This document shows, piece by piece, positions 1 to 7,614 of a DNA stretch of 14,589 nt. Source of the stretch: Chloroflexota bacterium (GTDB lineage Bacteria > Chloroflexota > Anaerolineae > UBA3071); assembly GCA_014383605.1 (NCBI GenBank), contig JACNHM010000373.1:1-14589 (forward strand), read 5' to 3'. Both the position numbers and the translations under genes were made by a program. The stretch's first letter is position 1. Each line of letters begins with the position of its first letter. Under the pieces are notes generated by a model. That model ran no database searches, was not told the DNA's origin, and saw only the letters and a list, made by a program, of their open reading frames with translations.

Positions 1-14
1 GAGAATGAGAAATA

Positions 15-20
15 GAGGAG
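15..20 (+). promoter_or_regulatory. Ribosome binding site deciding the start at 32
   Basis: GAGGAG lies 11 bases upstream of the ATG at 32. It sits inside the longer reading that would start at 5, which favours the shorter product with a clean signal peptide. The spacing is slightly long. Confidence 0.45.
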
Positions 21-31
21 TAGAGAAAAGA

Positions 32-2173
32 ATGATTCGCCGGAGATTATCGCTCTTGAGCCTGTTGCTGCCCGTGGGGTTGTTCCTGGCGGGGTGTATC
101 ACGTTTACGGCCACACCAACGCCCATTGTGATCGTCGTTACAGCCACACCGGAGCCTACGTCGGCGCCGACGCTGGCGGTGACTGCTACGCCAGAGCCGA
201 CCGGAGCTGGACAACCGACGAGCGTCGCCATGGTGGTGGGCGAAGCGCTCAATGTGCGCCGTGGCCCTGGCACCAACTACCCGGTCGTCACCACTGTGAG
301 CGGCGGCAGTTTTCTGGTCGTCGTGGGTCAGGACAGCACTGGCGGCTGGCTGTTGGTCTGGCTGCCCGATGGTGTCGAAGGGTGGGTAAACCGCACCTTC
401 ACGGACTTTCGCGGCACAGTACCTGTATCTTCCACATTGCCTCCTCTGCCCACGGCCACGCCCGCGCCGGTTCCTGCCGCCTGGCGGGGCGAATACTTCA
501 ATAATCTCAGCCTGGTCGGAGTGCCCGTGTTGGTGCGCAACGACACAGCCGTAAGCTTCGACTGGGGATATGCATCACCAGCAGCAGATCTGCCCATGGA
601 CAGGTTCTCTGTCCGTTGGAGTCGCACCCTTTCCTTCGCCGGGGGATCTTATCGCTTCTACGCCCGCAGCGACGATGGTGTGCGGGTCTGGTTGGATGGA
701 GAGTTGATCGTTGACCAGTGGCGTGATGCATCGGGTGCAACCTATTCGGCGGAGCGGGCGCTGAAGGCGGGTGAGCATGCCTTGCGCATTGAGTATTACG
801 AAGCCGCCGGTGTGGCCCAAATCCAATTCTGGTGGGAGCGTCTGAGCGACTTCCCCCAGTGGCGCGGGGAGTATTTTGCCAACGTCAACCTGGAGGGCAC
901 ACCGCTGCTGGAGCGCAATGACCCGGTCATTGATTTCAACTGGGCGCACGATGCGCCGTCCGCCAGACTGCCGGTGGATGGTTTCTCCGCGCGTTGGACG
1001 CGCACCCTGGCCTTCAGCGAGGGGCTATATCGCTTCCGCGCCGTTGTGGACGACGGCCTGCGCCTTTATGTGGATGGCTATCTGGTGCTGGATGGATGGC
1101 GTGATGGCAGCCGGCGCGAGATGTCCGCCGAACACAAGCTGTCCGCTGGCAATCACAGCCTGCGCCTCGAATACTACGATCGCTCTGGCGAGGCCCTTAT
1201 TCAGCTCGGCTGGGAGAAAGTCACCACCTATCCGGACTGGCGCGGCGAATACTGGAACAACCGCGGGCTGGAAGGCACTCCTGTGCTCACCCGCAACGAT
1301 GCGACCGTTGACTTCAACTGGGGCCTGGGAGCTCCGGCGGTGGGCATCCCTGCTGACAACTTCTCGGCGCGCTGGACGCGCCCGCTCTACTTCGATGCGG
1401 CGACTTATCGCTTTCACGTCCTCGTGGACGATGGCGTGCGGTTGTGGGTGGATGACCGCTTGATCATTGATGAGTGGCGTGATGGGAGCAGGCGTGAGGT
1501 CGTCGCCGAGCAAGCGCTGGCTCAGGGCGCACACACCGTGCAGGTGCAATACTATGACCGAGTTGGGGAAGCGCTGATTCGCCTGTGGTGGGAGAAGGTG
1601 CCAGCGCCTTCCTTTACCGACTGGAAAGGGGAGTATTGGGCCAACCGAGAGCTGAGTGGCCATCCCCTATTGGCCCGCAACGATGTGGGAATTGACTTCG
1701 ATTGGCAGACGGGGGCGCCCGCGCCGGGGCTGCCGGCAGATGGTTTCTCCGCTCGCTGGAGCCGCTGGGTGGATTTGGAAACCGGCCTCTATCGCTTCTA
1801 TGCCCTGGCTGACGATGGGATTCGCTGCTATCTCGACGGCAGCCTGATCCTGGACGAATGGCACGATAGTGTGGGAGATGAAGTATACGTGTTTGACCTG
1901 GTTCTCGCCGGCCCGCGCCGGCTGGTGGTGGAATACTATGAGCAAACGGGCGGGGCACAGGTCAAGTTCTGGTGGAAATGGGTGGGCGCGCCGCCTTCGC
2001 CAACGCCCACGGCAACGCCCACTCCCGCCCAGGCAACCGCGACGCCTACTCGTGTGCCCACGAGGACGCCCACGCCGACAGCGACGCCAACGTCTGCCCC
2101 AACGCTGACGCCCACACCCACGGTGACGCCGACAGACACACCCACGGTGACGCCGGAGGCCGCCACAGGCTAG
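32..2173 (+). CDS. Lipoprotein with SH3b domain and four tandem PA14 domains
   Basis: This is a predicted membrane-anchored surface protein of 713 residues. The first ~21 residues form a lipoprotein signal (basic MIRRR, hydrophobic core, lipobox LAGC with the lipidated Cys at residue 22). A Thr/Pro-rich spacer follows (~23-64), then a bacterial SH3 domain (~65-125, with LNVRRGPGTNYPVV). Four PA14-type repeats begin near residues 151, 277, 403 and 531, a spacing of 126-128 residues. Every repeat opens with a W(R/K)GEY(F/W) motif and keeps the DDG(V/L/I)R core, the pair that binds calcium in the PA14/GLEYA lectin-like fold. A Thr-Pro tail (~651-713) ends the protein; its DNA holds an 18-bp direct repeat at 2114-2131 and 2138-2155. 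An upstream in-frame ATG at 5 is possible, but the start at 32 puts the signal peptide first and has GAGGAG at 15-20. Carbohydrate or cell-wall binding is inferred from the folds; no enzymatic domain is seen. Confidence 0.9.
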   Translation: MIRRRLSLLSLLLPVGLFLAGCITFTATPTPIVIVVTATPEPTSAPTLAVTATPEPTGAGQPTSVAMVVGEALNVRRGPGTNYPVVTTVSGGSFLVVVGQDSTGGWLLVWLPDGVEGWVNRTFTDFRGTVPVSSTLPPLPTATPAPVPAAWRGEYFNNLSLVGVPVLVRNDTAVSFDWGYASPAADLPMDRFSVRWSRTLSFAGGSYRFYARSDDGVRVWLDGELIVDQWRDASGATYSAERALKAGEHALRIEYYEAAGVAQIQFWWERLSDFPQWRGEYFANVNLEGTPLLERNDPVIDFNWAHDAPSARLPVDGFSARWTRTLAFSEGLYRFRAVVDDGLRLYVDGYLVLDGWRDGSRREMSAEHKLSAGNHSLRLEYYDRSGEALIQLGWEKVTTYPDWRGEYWNNRGLEGTPVLTRNDATVDFNWGLGAPAVGIPADNFSARWTRPLYFDAATYRFHVLVDDGVRLWVDDRLIIDEWRDGSRREVVAEQALAQGAHTVQVQYYDRVGEALIRLWWEKVPAPSFTDWKGEYWANRELSGHPLLARNDVGIDFDWQTGAPAPGLPADGFSARWSRWVDLETGLYRFYALADDGIRCYLDGSLILDEWHDSVGDEVYVFDLVLAGPRRLVVEYYEQTGGAQVKFWWKWVGAPPSPTPTATPTPAQATATPTRVPTRTPTPTATPTSAPTLTPTPTVTPTDTPTVTPEAATG

Positions 2174-2316
2174 TCAGCGTCATAGGATGGTTTGCGGTGC
2201 AGAAGTGGGGCAGCACTGTGACACGTAGAGTAGGTTTCCGTGCCTGCCACATAGGTGGTGGGTAAGAAAGCCGCCTACATGCTAACTGCGGTTGAATGTG
2301 GTGCTACTCTGTCAGG

Positions 2317-2324
2317 AAGGAGGT
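2317..2324 (+). promoter_or_regulatory. Strong ribosome binding site for the lipoprotein at 2335
   Basis: AAGGAGGT lies 10 bases before the ATG at 2335. It chooses this start over the in-frame ATG at 2296, which would add 13 residues ahead of the signal peptide. Confidence 0.8.
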
Positions 2325-2334
2325 ATCGCCGACA

Positions 2335-3018
2335 ATGAAAACCACATCCTTATCCTTTTGTGTTCTGATGGCAGTGGTGGTGTTGGCTTTGGCCGCAGGC
2401 TGCGCCCCACCACTGCTGCCGACGTCTGTGGCTGTGCCATCCCACGGCGACGTCCAGCCTTTGGTTGATCTGGCCAATCTCCTGCCGGCTCTCGGTCTGC
2501 AGACCCTGAGCGGTGAGGGTTTTACTCTCCGCTATCCTGCCCATGCCCAGGTCGAGATCCACGAGGGCTATCTGCGCATCCTTGGCCCCGAAATCGCCAT
2601 CCGCCCGGCCGATGCGGACTGGGGGTGGTGGGGGTGGGCGTATGAGATGGTCGTTGACGTCCTCGACAATCCTGGGGGGCTGAGTGCGGCGGACTGGGCG
2701 CGGCAGCACATCCTGTCCGAGTGGAAGAAGGCGCAAGCGGCCAGCGGGCCCTTCACCGGCCCTGTCTCCGATGATGGTCGGATTATCGAGGATGCCATGG
2801 CCGAAGTCAGCGTGGGAGGGCTGGCTGCCGTCCAGGCCGACTGGTTCGGCGGCGACTCCACCCGCCGTGTCATCTACGTCACGGACATCCCGGATGGAAA
2901 GAGGGTGGTAAGATTCATCTTTAACCTGCATCCGATAGAGAATAATCCCATCGCCAGGGTGCAGGAAGATGTCTATGCTCTGATCCTGAGCACGTTTCAA
3001 TTCAACGAAAGGCCCTGA
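2335..3018 (+). CDS. Lipoprotein with one PsbP-like 'YPxxW'-type domain, function unknown
   Basis: The product is 227 residues. Its N-terminus is a lipoprotein signal (MKTTSLSF, hydrophobic stretch, LAAGC with Cys at residue 23), so it should be anchored outside the membrane. The mature part starts a compact domain near residue 58: GEGFTLRYPAHAQVEI resembles the opening strand of the modules in the lipoproteins at 3108 and 10509, although here the usual Trp after the YP is missing. A Trp-rich patch (DWGWWGW, residues ~95-101) follows. The C-terminal half has the alternating strand pattern and closing helix (ARVQEDVYALILSTFQF) typical of these PsbP-like modules. I do not recognise a named family, and no catalytic motif is apparent. 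The 161-base gap before it has no convincing promoter. The next lipoprotein gene lies 89 bases downstream, so the two may be co-transcribed. Confidence 0.82.
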   Translation: MKTTSLSFCVLMAVVVLALAAGCAPPLLPTSVAVPSHGDVQPLVDLANLLPALGLQTLSGEGFTLRYPAHAQVEIHEGYLRILGPEIAIRPADADWGWWGWAYEMVVDVLDNPGGLSAADWARQHILSEWKKAQAASGPFTGPVSDDGRIIEDAMAEVSVGGLAAVQADWFGGDSTRRVIYVTDIPDGKRVVRFIFNLHPIENNPIARVQEDVYALILSTFQFNERP

Positions 3019-3092
3019 TGTCTGTCGGGCCACTAGATGATTGCGTCCAGACTTCAGGCCGCATGGACAGGCCCGGTCAACATGATGCGAAT

Positions 3093-3098
3093 GGAGGT
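3093..3098 (+). promoter_or_regulatory. Ribosome binding site for the lipoprotein at 3108
   Basis: GGAGGT lies 9 bases upstream of the ATG at 3108. It supports this start over the in-frame ATG at 3018, which overlaps the stop of the previous gene but would bury the signal peptide 30 residues inside the protein. Confidence 0.75.
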
Positions 3099-3107
3099 GC
3101 TTTTGGA

Positions 3108-4802
3108 ATGAAAACCGCATCGCTGCGTGCTTTGGTGGCAGTGCTGGTGTTGGTCTGGGCAGCCGGCTGCACGCCGCCCTCCTTGCCGACGCCGGCAGCC
3201 GAGGGGCCAGCACCAGTTTCAGCGGCTACCCTGGCCTGTGATCTGGCCCGGTTTGCGCCTCACGATCCGGTGACCACCTACACCGACACCGAGGTCGGCC
3301 TGGCCTTGGATGTCCCGGCCGGTTGGCACGTGGAGGCGACGCCTGGCTCCTTGGCCATCATCACCTCCTATGATCCGGGCGAAGCGCCGGGCATTGGCGG
3401 TGTTCCGCCCGACAAGGCGAAAGTTGACCTGGCAGTGGATCCCCTGGCCCAAAGCGTGTCCCTGGAAGAGCTGGTGGCCGACGTCCACAACCAGGCCAGG
3501 CAACCGGAGCTCGACATCCTATGGGAAGAACGTTGGGAGCTGACCGGCGGTGTGCCTGCCCTGCGCATGCAGGTGGTCGGTGCTGCCGGTGGCGAAATGG
3601 CCTTGCTGCTCGCCGTCATCAACGGGCGCAGCCTGCGGCTGCAGGGCTACGGTGATCTGAGCTACTTCGACGCCATCGCCTGCACTCTGCGCCCCATTTC
3701 ACCATCTGAGACTGCGCCGGCCGAACCGGGTGTGCTGGACTTCACCAGCAGCACCTTTGGGGTAGCTCTGCAACATCCCGCCGGTTGGCAGCCGGTGGCC
3801 GGCTACGATGAACGGTACGGAGGAGCGGATGGCTTCTTCCAGCTCGCCGCCTTCAGCGGTGAGGGATGGACTTTGGATGAAGTATGCGACTTGGAGGCGC
3901 ATCACAAGCTGCAGCCCTATGGCAGCTCACCGGCGGTGGAACGTTTGCCAGGTTTCGGGCAGGATGGCTGCCTCATCCTGCCCTCGGCTGATCAGCCCGC
4001 CGACATGCAGGGCCAGGCAGCCCTGATCGTCCCCTATCCCCAGCCTGTGCCGATCGGCGGCGACTGCTATCTCTACTTCATCCTCCGGGCCGACCAGAAC
4101 CACATCCGGCCCATCGCCTGGACATTCCGTTTCGTCCTGCCGCCAGGCGGGGCAGCTGAGGAGCCCGCCCTGGTGTGGGAGGCGCAGCAGGATGATGGCA
4201 CCTGCCAGAGCATGCACCTGACCCCTGAGGGCTGGCCCACGATCGGCCCCTGCGGCGAGCCGACCATCTCGCCGCCTTACTTCGGCTACCGGCAGTACCT
4301 TGGTTTCTGGCCAGACTGGCTTGCTCGCTTCGCCTCCTTCGAGGCGGAGACGCCATCCGGTCGTGTCGTTTTCCAGGGGCAGGGCGAAGATGAGGCGCCG
4401 CCTGCCTGGCAGCGAGCCTTGGGCGACTGGGCGCGGCTCGTCTGGATGGAATTGCAGTTTGGCCGCAGCGGCGCCTCTTGGGGCGCAGCGCTGGCCGGGC
4501 ATTGGCAGACCTCCGGCCGTTCCGGGTACTGCCAGTTTCTCCAGGTGGAAACGTACGGCTATGCCTACGCCAGCATCGCCCGCTGCGGGGGTGGGGACGC
4601 GCACGACCTGGGACGGGGCTGGCTGGAGACCGCCGAATGGTTGCCCTTTGATGCCTGGCTCCAAGGTCGGGCCGCGGTGTATCGCCAGGACCTGGACTTC
4701 TTCGGTTCCGGCAGCCAGGCCATGAGCGATGACGAGCAAGACGCGCTCAGCCGTTGGGCTGAGTCCGTCTACAGCCGCCTGACACGTGGGCACGCCCGAT
4801 GA
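3108..4802 (+). CDS. Large multi-module lipoprotein: two PsbP-like modules plus a duplicated Cys-containing module
   Basis: The product is 564 residues with a lipoprotein signal (MKTASLRALV, LVWAAGC; Cys 21). Two PsbP-like modules follow: one from ~55 to 195, opening with GLALDVPAGW, and one from ~208 to 345, opening with FGVALQHPAGW. The C-terminal third is a tandem duplication of a roughly 100-residue module (~354-449 and ~457-564). Each copy has a Cys-x15-17-Cys pair (366/382 and 475/493) flanking a short beta hairpin. Each ends in a helix of similar pattern: QRALGDWARLVWMEL in the first copy, QDALSRWAESVYSRL in the second. I know of no named function; sensing or binding outside the membrane is a guess. 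The open frame reaches back to an ATG at 3018, just overlapping the preceding stop. The downstream small ORF overlaps its 3' end. Confidence 0.85.
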   Translation: MKTASLRALVAVLVLVWAAGCTPPSLPTPAAEGPAPVSAATLACDLARFAPHDPVTTYTDTEVGLALDVPAGWHVEATPGSLAIITSYDPGEAPGIGGVPPDKAKVDLAVDPLAQSVSLEELVADVHNQARQPELDILWEERWELTGGVPALRMQVVGAAGGEMALLLAVINGRSLRLQGYGDLSYFDAIACTLRPISPSETAPAEPGVLDFTSSTFGVALQHPAGWQPVAGYDERYGGADGFFQLAAFSGEGWTLDEVCDLEAHHKLQPYGSSPAVERLPGFGQDGCLILPSADQPADMQGQAALIVPYPQPVPIGGDCYLYFILRADQNHIRPIAWTFRFVLPPGGAAEEPALVWEAQQDDGTCQSMHLTPEGWPTIGPCGEPTISPPYFGYRQYLGFWPDWLARFASFEAETPSGRVVFQGQGEDEAPPAWQRALGDWARLVWMELQFGRSGASWGAALAGHWQTSGRSGYCQFLQVETYGYAYASIARCGGGDAHDLGRGWLETAEWLPFDAWLQGRAAVYRQDLDFFGSGSQAMSDDEQDALSRWAESVYSRLTRGHAR

Positions 4803-5037
4803 CCAGTGGCAGCAGGACGCCTGCTTCTCCAATATCGCCAGCATTGTGGCTCGGACGAACCCGGTGCAGGCCAGGCAGATCTGTGAGCTGATCAGCGGCG
4901 CCACCGATCTCACTCGCTTGGACTGCCTGAGGTTCGTTCAAGACAGCATATCCACTATCACGCCGCTTTTGGCGCCGGAGCCAACCGGGATTCCCGCGCC
5001 CACCGCCGTTGACTGGAGTGAGTCGCTGCTACCATGA
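4786..5037 (+). CDS. Small hypothetical protein with a three-cysteine helical pattern, possibly a gene remnant
   Basis: This open frame of 83 residues starts with GTG and overlaps the 3' end of the preceding lipoprotein gene by 17 bases in another frame. It ends in an ATGA overlap with the lnt remnant. The first ~55 residues look helical with Cys at 13, 33 and 47 in the contexts DAC, QIC and LDC. That spacing recalls short Cys-containing helical repeats I have seen in lipoproteins of related bacteria. The last ~25 residues are Pro-rich and disordered. There is no signal peptide, yet the cysteine pattern suits an exported protein, so it may be the surviving end of a longer gene. A stop codon (4780-4782) closes the frame immediately upstream. 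No ribosome site is obvious, and expression could depend on coupling to the upstream gene. Confidence 0.45.
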   Translation: MGTPDDQWQQDACFSNIASIVARTNPVQARQICELISGATDLTRLDCLRFVQDSISTITPLLAPEPTGIPAPTAVDWSESLLP

Positions 5038-5635
5038 CTTCTATTGAGATAACCCCCCACGGAGGGGACACATCAGCCCGGTCTGCGTCTGGGCTGCGAA
5101 TTGCCGCCGGCCTGGCCCTGGCCGCTGCCAGCGCTGCTCTGCTCACCCTGGCTTTCCCGCCTGCCAATCTGGGCCTGCTGATCTGGATCGGCTTCGTGCC
5201 CATGCTGATGGCCCAGCACCGGGTGTTGCCCCGATCGCTGTCCAGCCTGGCGCCGGCTGTGGCCATCGCCGGCTGGCTGGGCGTGCTGATGATCCCCATG
5301 TTCGGCGGCAAGAGCTTTCTGACCCCTCCCTCTTTGGCTCCAGCATCGCCTACGTGCCCCACACCCAGGTCGTCTTGCGGGCGACCGAGAAGCGGATGGC
5401 CTTCGTCATGGCCGACGTGGCCTACAACTCGGCCATTGTCGGCCCCGATGGCCGGATTCTGGCTCAGGCCATCACGCCGGAGGGCGCGGCGGCCACGCTG
5501 GTGGCCGATGTGCCCATGGGAACCGGCCACACGCCCTATTCTCGCTGGGGCGACTGGCCCGGCTGGCTGAGCCTGGGCCTCTTTGCCTTCTTTGCTATCT
5601 TCATGCCCCTCACCTTGCGCCGCGCCACGGATTGA
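5034..5635 (+). pseudogene. lnt: Apolipoprotein N-acyltransferase (Lnt-like) remnant, internally deleted and frameshifted
   Basis: Two frames hold the opposite ends of an Lnt-type protein. Residues 1 to ~94 of the frame from 5034 show the Lnt N-terminal membrane region, including the hallmark LAFPPANLGLLIWIGFVP and a further hydrophobic stretch (AVAIAGWLGVLMIPMF). Past roughly 5305-5325 that frame becomes Arg/Pro-rich nonsense. A different frame, from about 5321 to the stop at 5633-5635, then carries the nitrilase-fold C-terminus (HTQVVLRATEKRMAFV, NSAIVGPDGRIL, HTPYSRWGDWPGW) and the last membrane helix. Intact Lnt proteins are about 500 residues and use a Glu-Lys-Cys triad; about 200 residues remain and all three catalytic positions fall in the missing middle. 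Lnt adds the third acyl chain to lipoproteins, so its loss beside several lipoprotein genes is notable. Misassembly is an alternative explanation. Confidence 0.8.
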
Positions 5636-5649
5636 GCACGCCAGGCGGA

Positions 5650-5679
5650 TTAGGAGAAGGCCGCGTGGGTGCGTATAAT
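5650..5679 (+). promoter_or_regulatory. Probable sigma-70-type promoter for the first KimA-like gene
   Basis: A perfect TATAAT lies at 5674-5679 in the gap before the transporter gene. The best -35 candidate is TTAGGA at 5650-5655 with an 18-base spacer, a weak 3 of 6 match. The 12-base string TATAATCCGCGT is nearly repeated at the promoter near 10470 (TATAATCCACGT). Transcription from here would leave a leader of about 55 bases before the ATG at 5741. Confidence 0.55.
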
Positions 5680-5740
5680 CCGCGTGTTGGTGCTGGCATA
5701 AGCCCATGAGTTCATAGACCTGTGGAGATAGCGCGCTTTC

Positions 5741-7603
5741 ATGCTCACGTCTGCCCGAAAGCTCATATTTGGCAGCCCCCTGCCCACGGCTGCCGAGGTG
5801 CATCAGCGACTGACGAAAGTCAAGGCGCTGGCCGTGTTCTCTTCCGATGCCTTGTCGTCGGTGGCCTATGCCACGGAAGAGATCTTGCTGGTGTTGGTTG
5901 TGGCCGGGCCCGCTGTGCTGGGGCTGTCGTGGCCGATTGCCCTGGCGATTGCGAGTCTCTTGCTCGTCGTCGCCACGTCGTATTACCAGACCATTCACGG
6001 CTACCCTTCGGGGGGTGGGGCCTACATCGTGGCCTACGACAACCTGGGCGTCTGGCCGGGGCTGACCGCGGCCGCAGCTCTCCTGATAGACTACGTGCTG
6101 ACGGTCGCCGTCAGCGTCACGGCCGGTGTGGCGGCGATCACTTCAGCGCTGCCGGCCCTGTATCCTTTCCGTGTGGAGTTGTGCGTGCTGGCCATTGTCT
6201 TCATCATGTGGGCTAACCTGCGCGGCGTGCGCGAATCCGGCACGCTCTTTGCCATCCCCACGTATGTCTTCATCCTGGTATTCCTGACGCTCATCGTCAT
6301 CGGCCTGCTCCGGCTGATCAGCGGTACCCTGGCCCCGGTTCCGGCGCAGCCGAGCTCCATCGCCGCGGGAGGGACAGCAGGCCTGACCTTGTTCCTCCTC
6401 CTGCGCGCCTTTGCCTCAGGGTGCACAGCGCTGACCGGCATCGAAGCCATCAGCAATGGCATCCCGGCCTTTCGGAAGCCGGAAGCGGATAACGCCGGCA
6501 AAACCCTCCTGGCTATGGCTGCGCTCCTGACGACGATGTTCCTGGGCATCACCCTCCTGGCCCGGTCTCTCCATGTCGTGCCTGTGGAGCACGAGACCGT
6601 CGTCTCGCAGATCGGCCGGCAGGTCTTCGGTAATGGCGTTCTCTATCTGACCTTGCAGGTGGCCACGGCTCTTATCCTGGTGCTGGCGGCCAACACATCC
6701 TTCGCTGATTTTCCTCGGCTGTCGGCCATCCTGGCTCGCGACCGCTACCTGCCCCGCCAACTGACCCACCTGGGCGACCGTCTGGTGTTCGCCAACGGCA
6801 TCATCACCCTGGCTGTGCTGGCCTCCGGTCTCGTGGTCATCTTTGGCGGGCAGACCCACCGGCTCATCCCCCTGTACGCGGTGGGCGTCTTCCTCTCGTT
6901 CACGCTATCCCAGGCCGGCATGGTGCGTCATTGGCTCAAGGAGCGTGGGCGAGGCTGGCCGTGGAAGATGGCCTTCAATGGTTTGGGCGCGGCGACGACT
7001 GGCGTCGTGCTCCTGATCATCGTCGCCACCAAGTTCATCCACGGCGCCTGGGTGGTCATCCTGTTGATCCCCCTCTTCGTCTGGATATTCCACATCATCG
7101 AGCGTCACTACCTCACCCTGGCCGAGCAACTGTCGTTGGAAGGATTGCGCCCCGAGAAGTGGGTGGACATGGCCTCCGACAAGTGGCACAAAGTGGTCGT
7201 GCTTGTGTCTGGTGTGCACAGGGGAACGCTGGCGGCTCTCCGCTTTGCCCGCTCGTTGTCGAGAGATGTGACGGCGGTCGTGGTGGACGTGGAGCCTCAG
7301 GAGACGGACCGTGTGCGCGAGAAGTGGTCGCTGTGGGGACACCGTGTGCCGCTGGTGGTGCTGGAATCGCCCTATCGCTCGACACTGGGGCCGCTGCTGG
7401 ACTACCTGGACGAAGCGGATCAGCGCGAGCCAGAGCGGGGCCTGGCCGTGGTCGTGTTGCCTGAGTTCGTTCCCTCCCGCAGGTGGCACGAACTGCTGCA
7501 TAACCAGACGGCGCGGCTCATCAAGCGGGTCTTGCTCTACCGGCGAGGGCAGACCGGCAAGGACCGCGTGATCATTGACGTGCCTTATCATTTGCAGCGC
7601 TAA
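5741..7603 (+). CDS. kimA: KimA-family (YdaO-like) proton-coupled potassium importer
   Basis: The product is a 620-residue inner-membrane transporter of the APC superfamily; Bacillus subtilis KimA is of similar length (about 607). About 12 membrane segments fill residues ~40-460 and a cytoplasmic domain of ~150 residues follows. The match to KimA is close along its length: SSDALSSVAYATEE, QTIHGYPSGGGAYIV, LLIDYVLTVAVSV, SGCTALTGIEAISN and IPLYAVGVF. Residues I recall as contributing to K+ binding or proton coupling in BsKimA are all present: Asp36, Tyr43, Asp117, Thr121 and Ser125 at identical numbers, plus Thr232, Glu235 and Tyr379, each shifted by two. In Bacillus this transporter is restrained by cyclic di-AMP and by a ydaO riboswitch; no such riboswitch is evident in the short leader here. 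The start at 5741 aligns with the paralogue's start; GGAGA at 5724-5728 is a weak ribosome site. Automated pipelines may label it an amino-acid permease. Confidence 0.9.
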   Translation: MLTSARKLIFGSPLPTAAEVHQRLTKVKALAVFSSDALSSVAYATEEILLVLVVAGPAVLGLSWPIALAIASLLLVVATSYYQTIHGYPSGGGAYIVAYDNLGVWPGLTAAAALLIDYVLTVAVSVTAGVAAITSALPALYPFRVELCVLAIVFIMWANLRGVRESGTLFAIPTYVFILVFLTLIVIGLLRLISGTLAPVPAQPSSIAAGGTAGLTLFLLLRAFASGCTALTGIEAISNGIPAFRKPEADNAGKTLLAMAALLTTMFLGITLLARSLHVVPVEHETVVSQIGRQVFGNGVLYLTLQVATALILVLAANTSFADFPRLSAILARDRYLPRQLTHLGDRLVFANGIITLAVLASGLVVIFGGQTHRLIPLYAVGVFLSFTLSQAGMVRHWLKERGRGWPWKMAFNGLGAATTGVVLLIIVATKFIHGAWVVILLIPLFVWIFHIIERHYLTLAEQLSLEGLRPEKWVDMASDKWHKVVVLVSGVHRGTLAALRFARSLSRDVTAVVVDVEPQETDRVREKWSLWGHRVPLVVLESPYRSTLGPLLDYLDEADQREPERGLAVVVLPEFVPSRRWHELLHNQTARLIKRVLLYRRGQTGKDRVIIDVPYHLQR

Positions 7604-7614
7604 AGGGCTTCTGG

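Noticed and set aside
1985..2165. Short ACGCC/CACGG direct repeats as a CRISPR or minisatellite array.
   Set aside because: They encode the Thr-Pro tail in frame and have no regular spacers. The same low-complexity coding occurs at 10020-10080 and 10565-10720.
2174..2334. A promoter or structured element in the 161-base gap (a TAGAGT near 2226 and small GC hairpins).
   Set aside because: No acceptable -35 lies at the right distance and the hairpins are short and imperfect; only the ribosome site at 2317-2324 is convincing.
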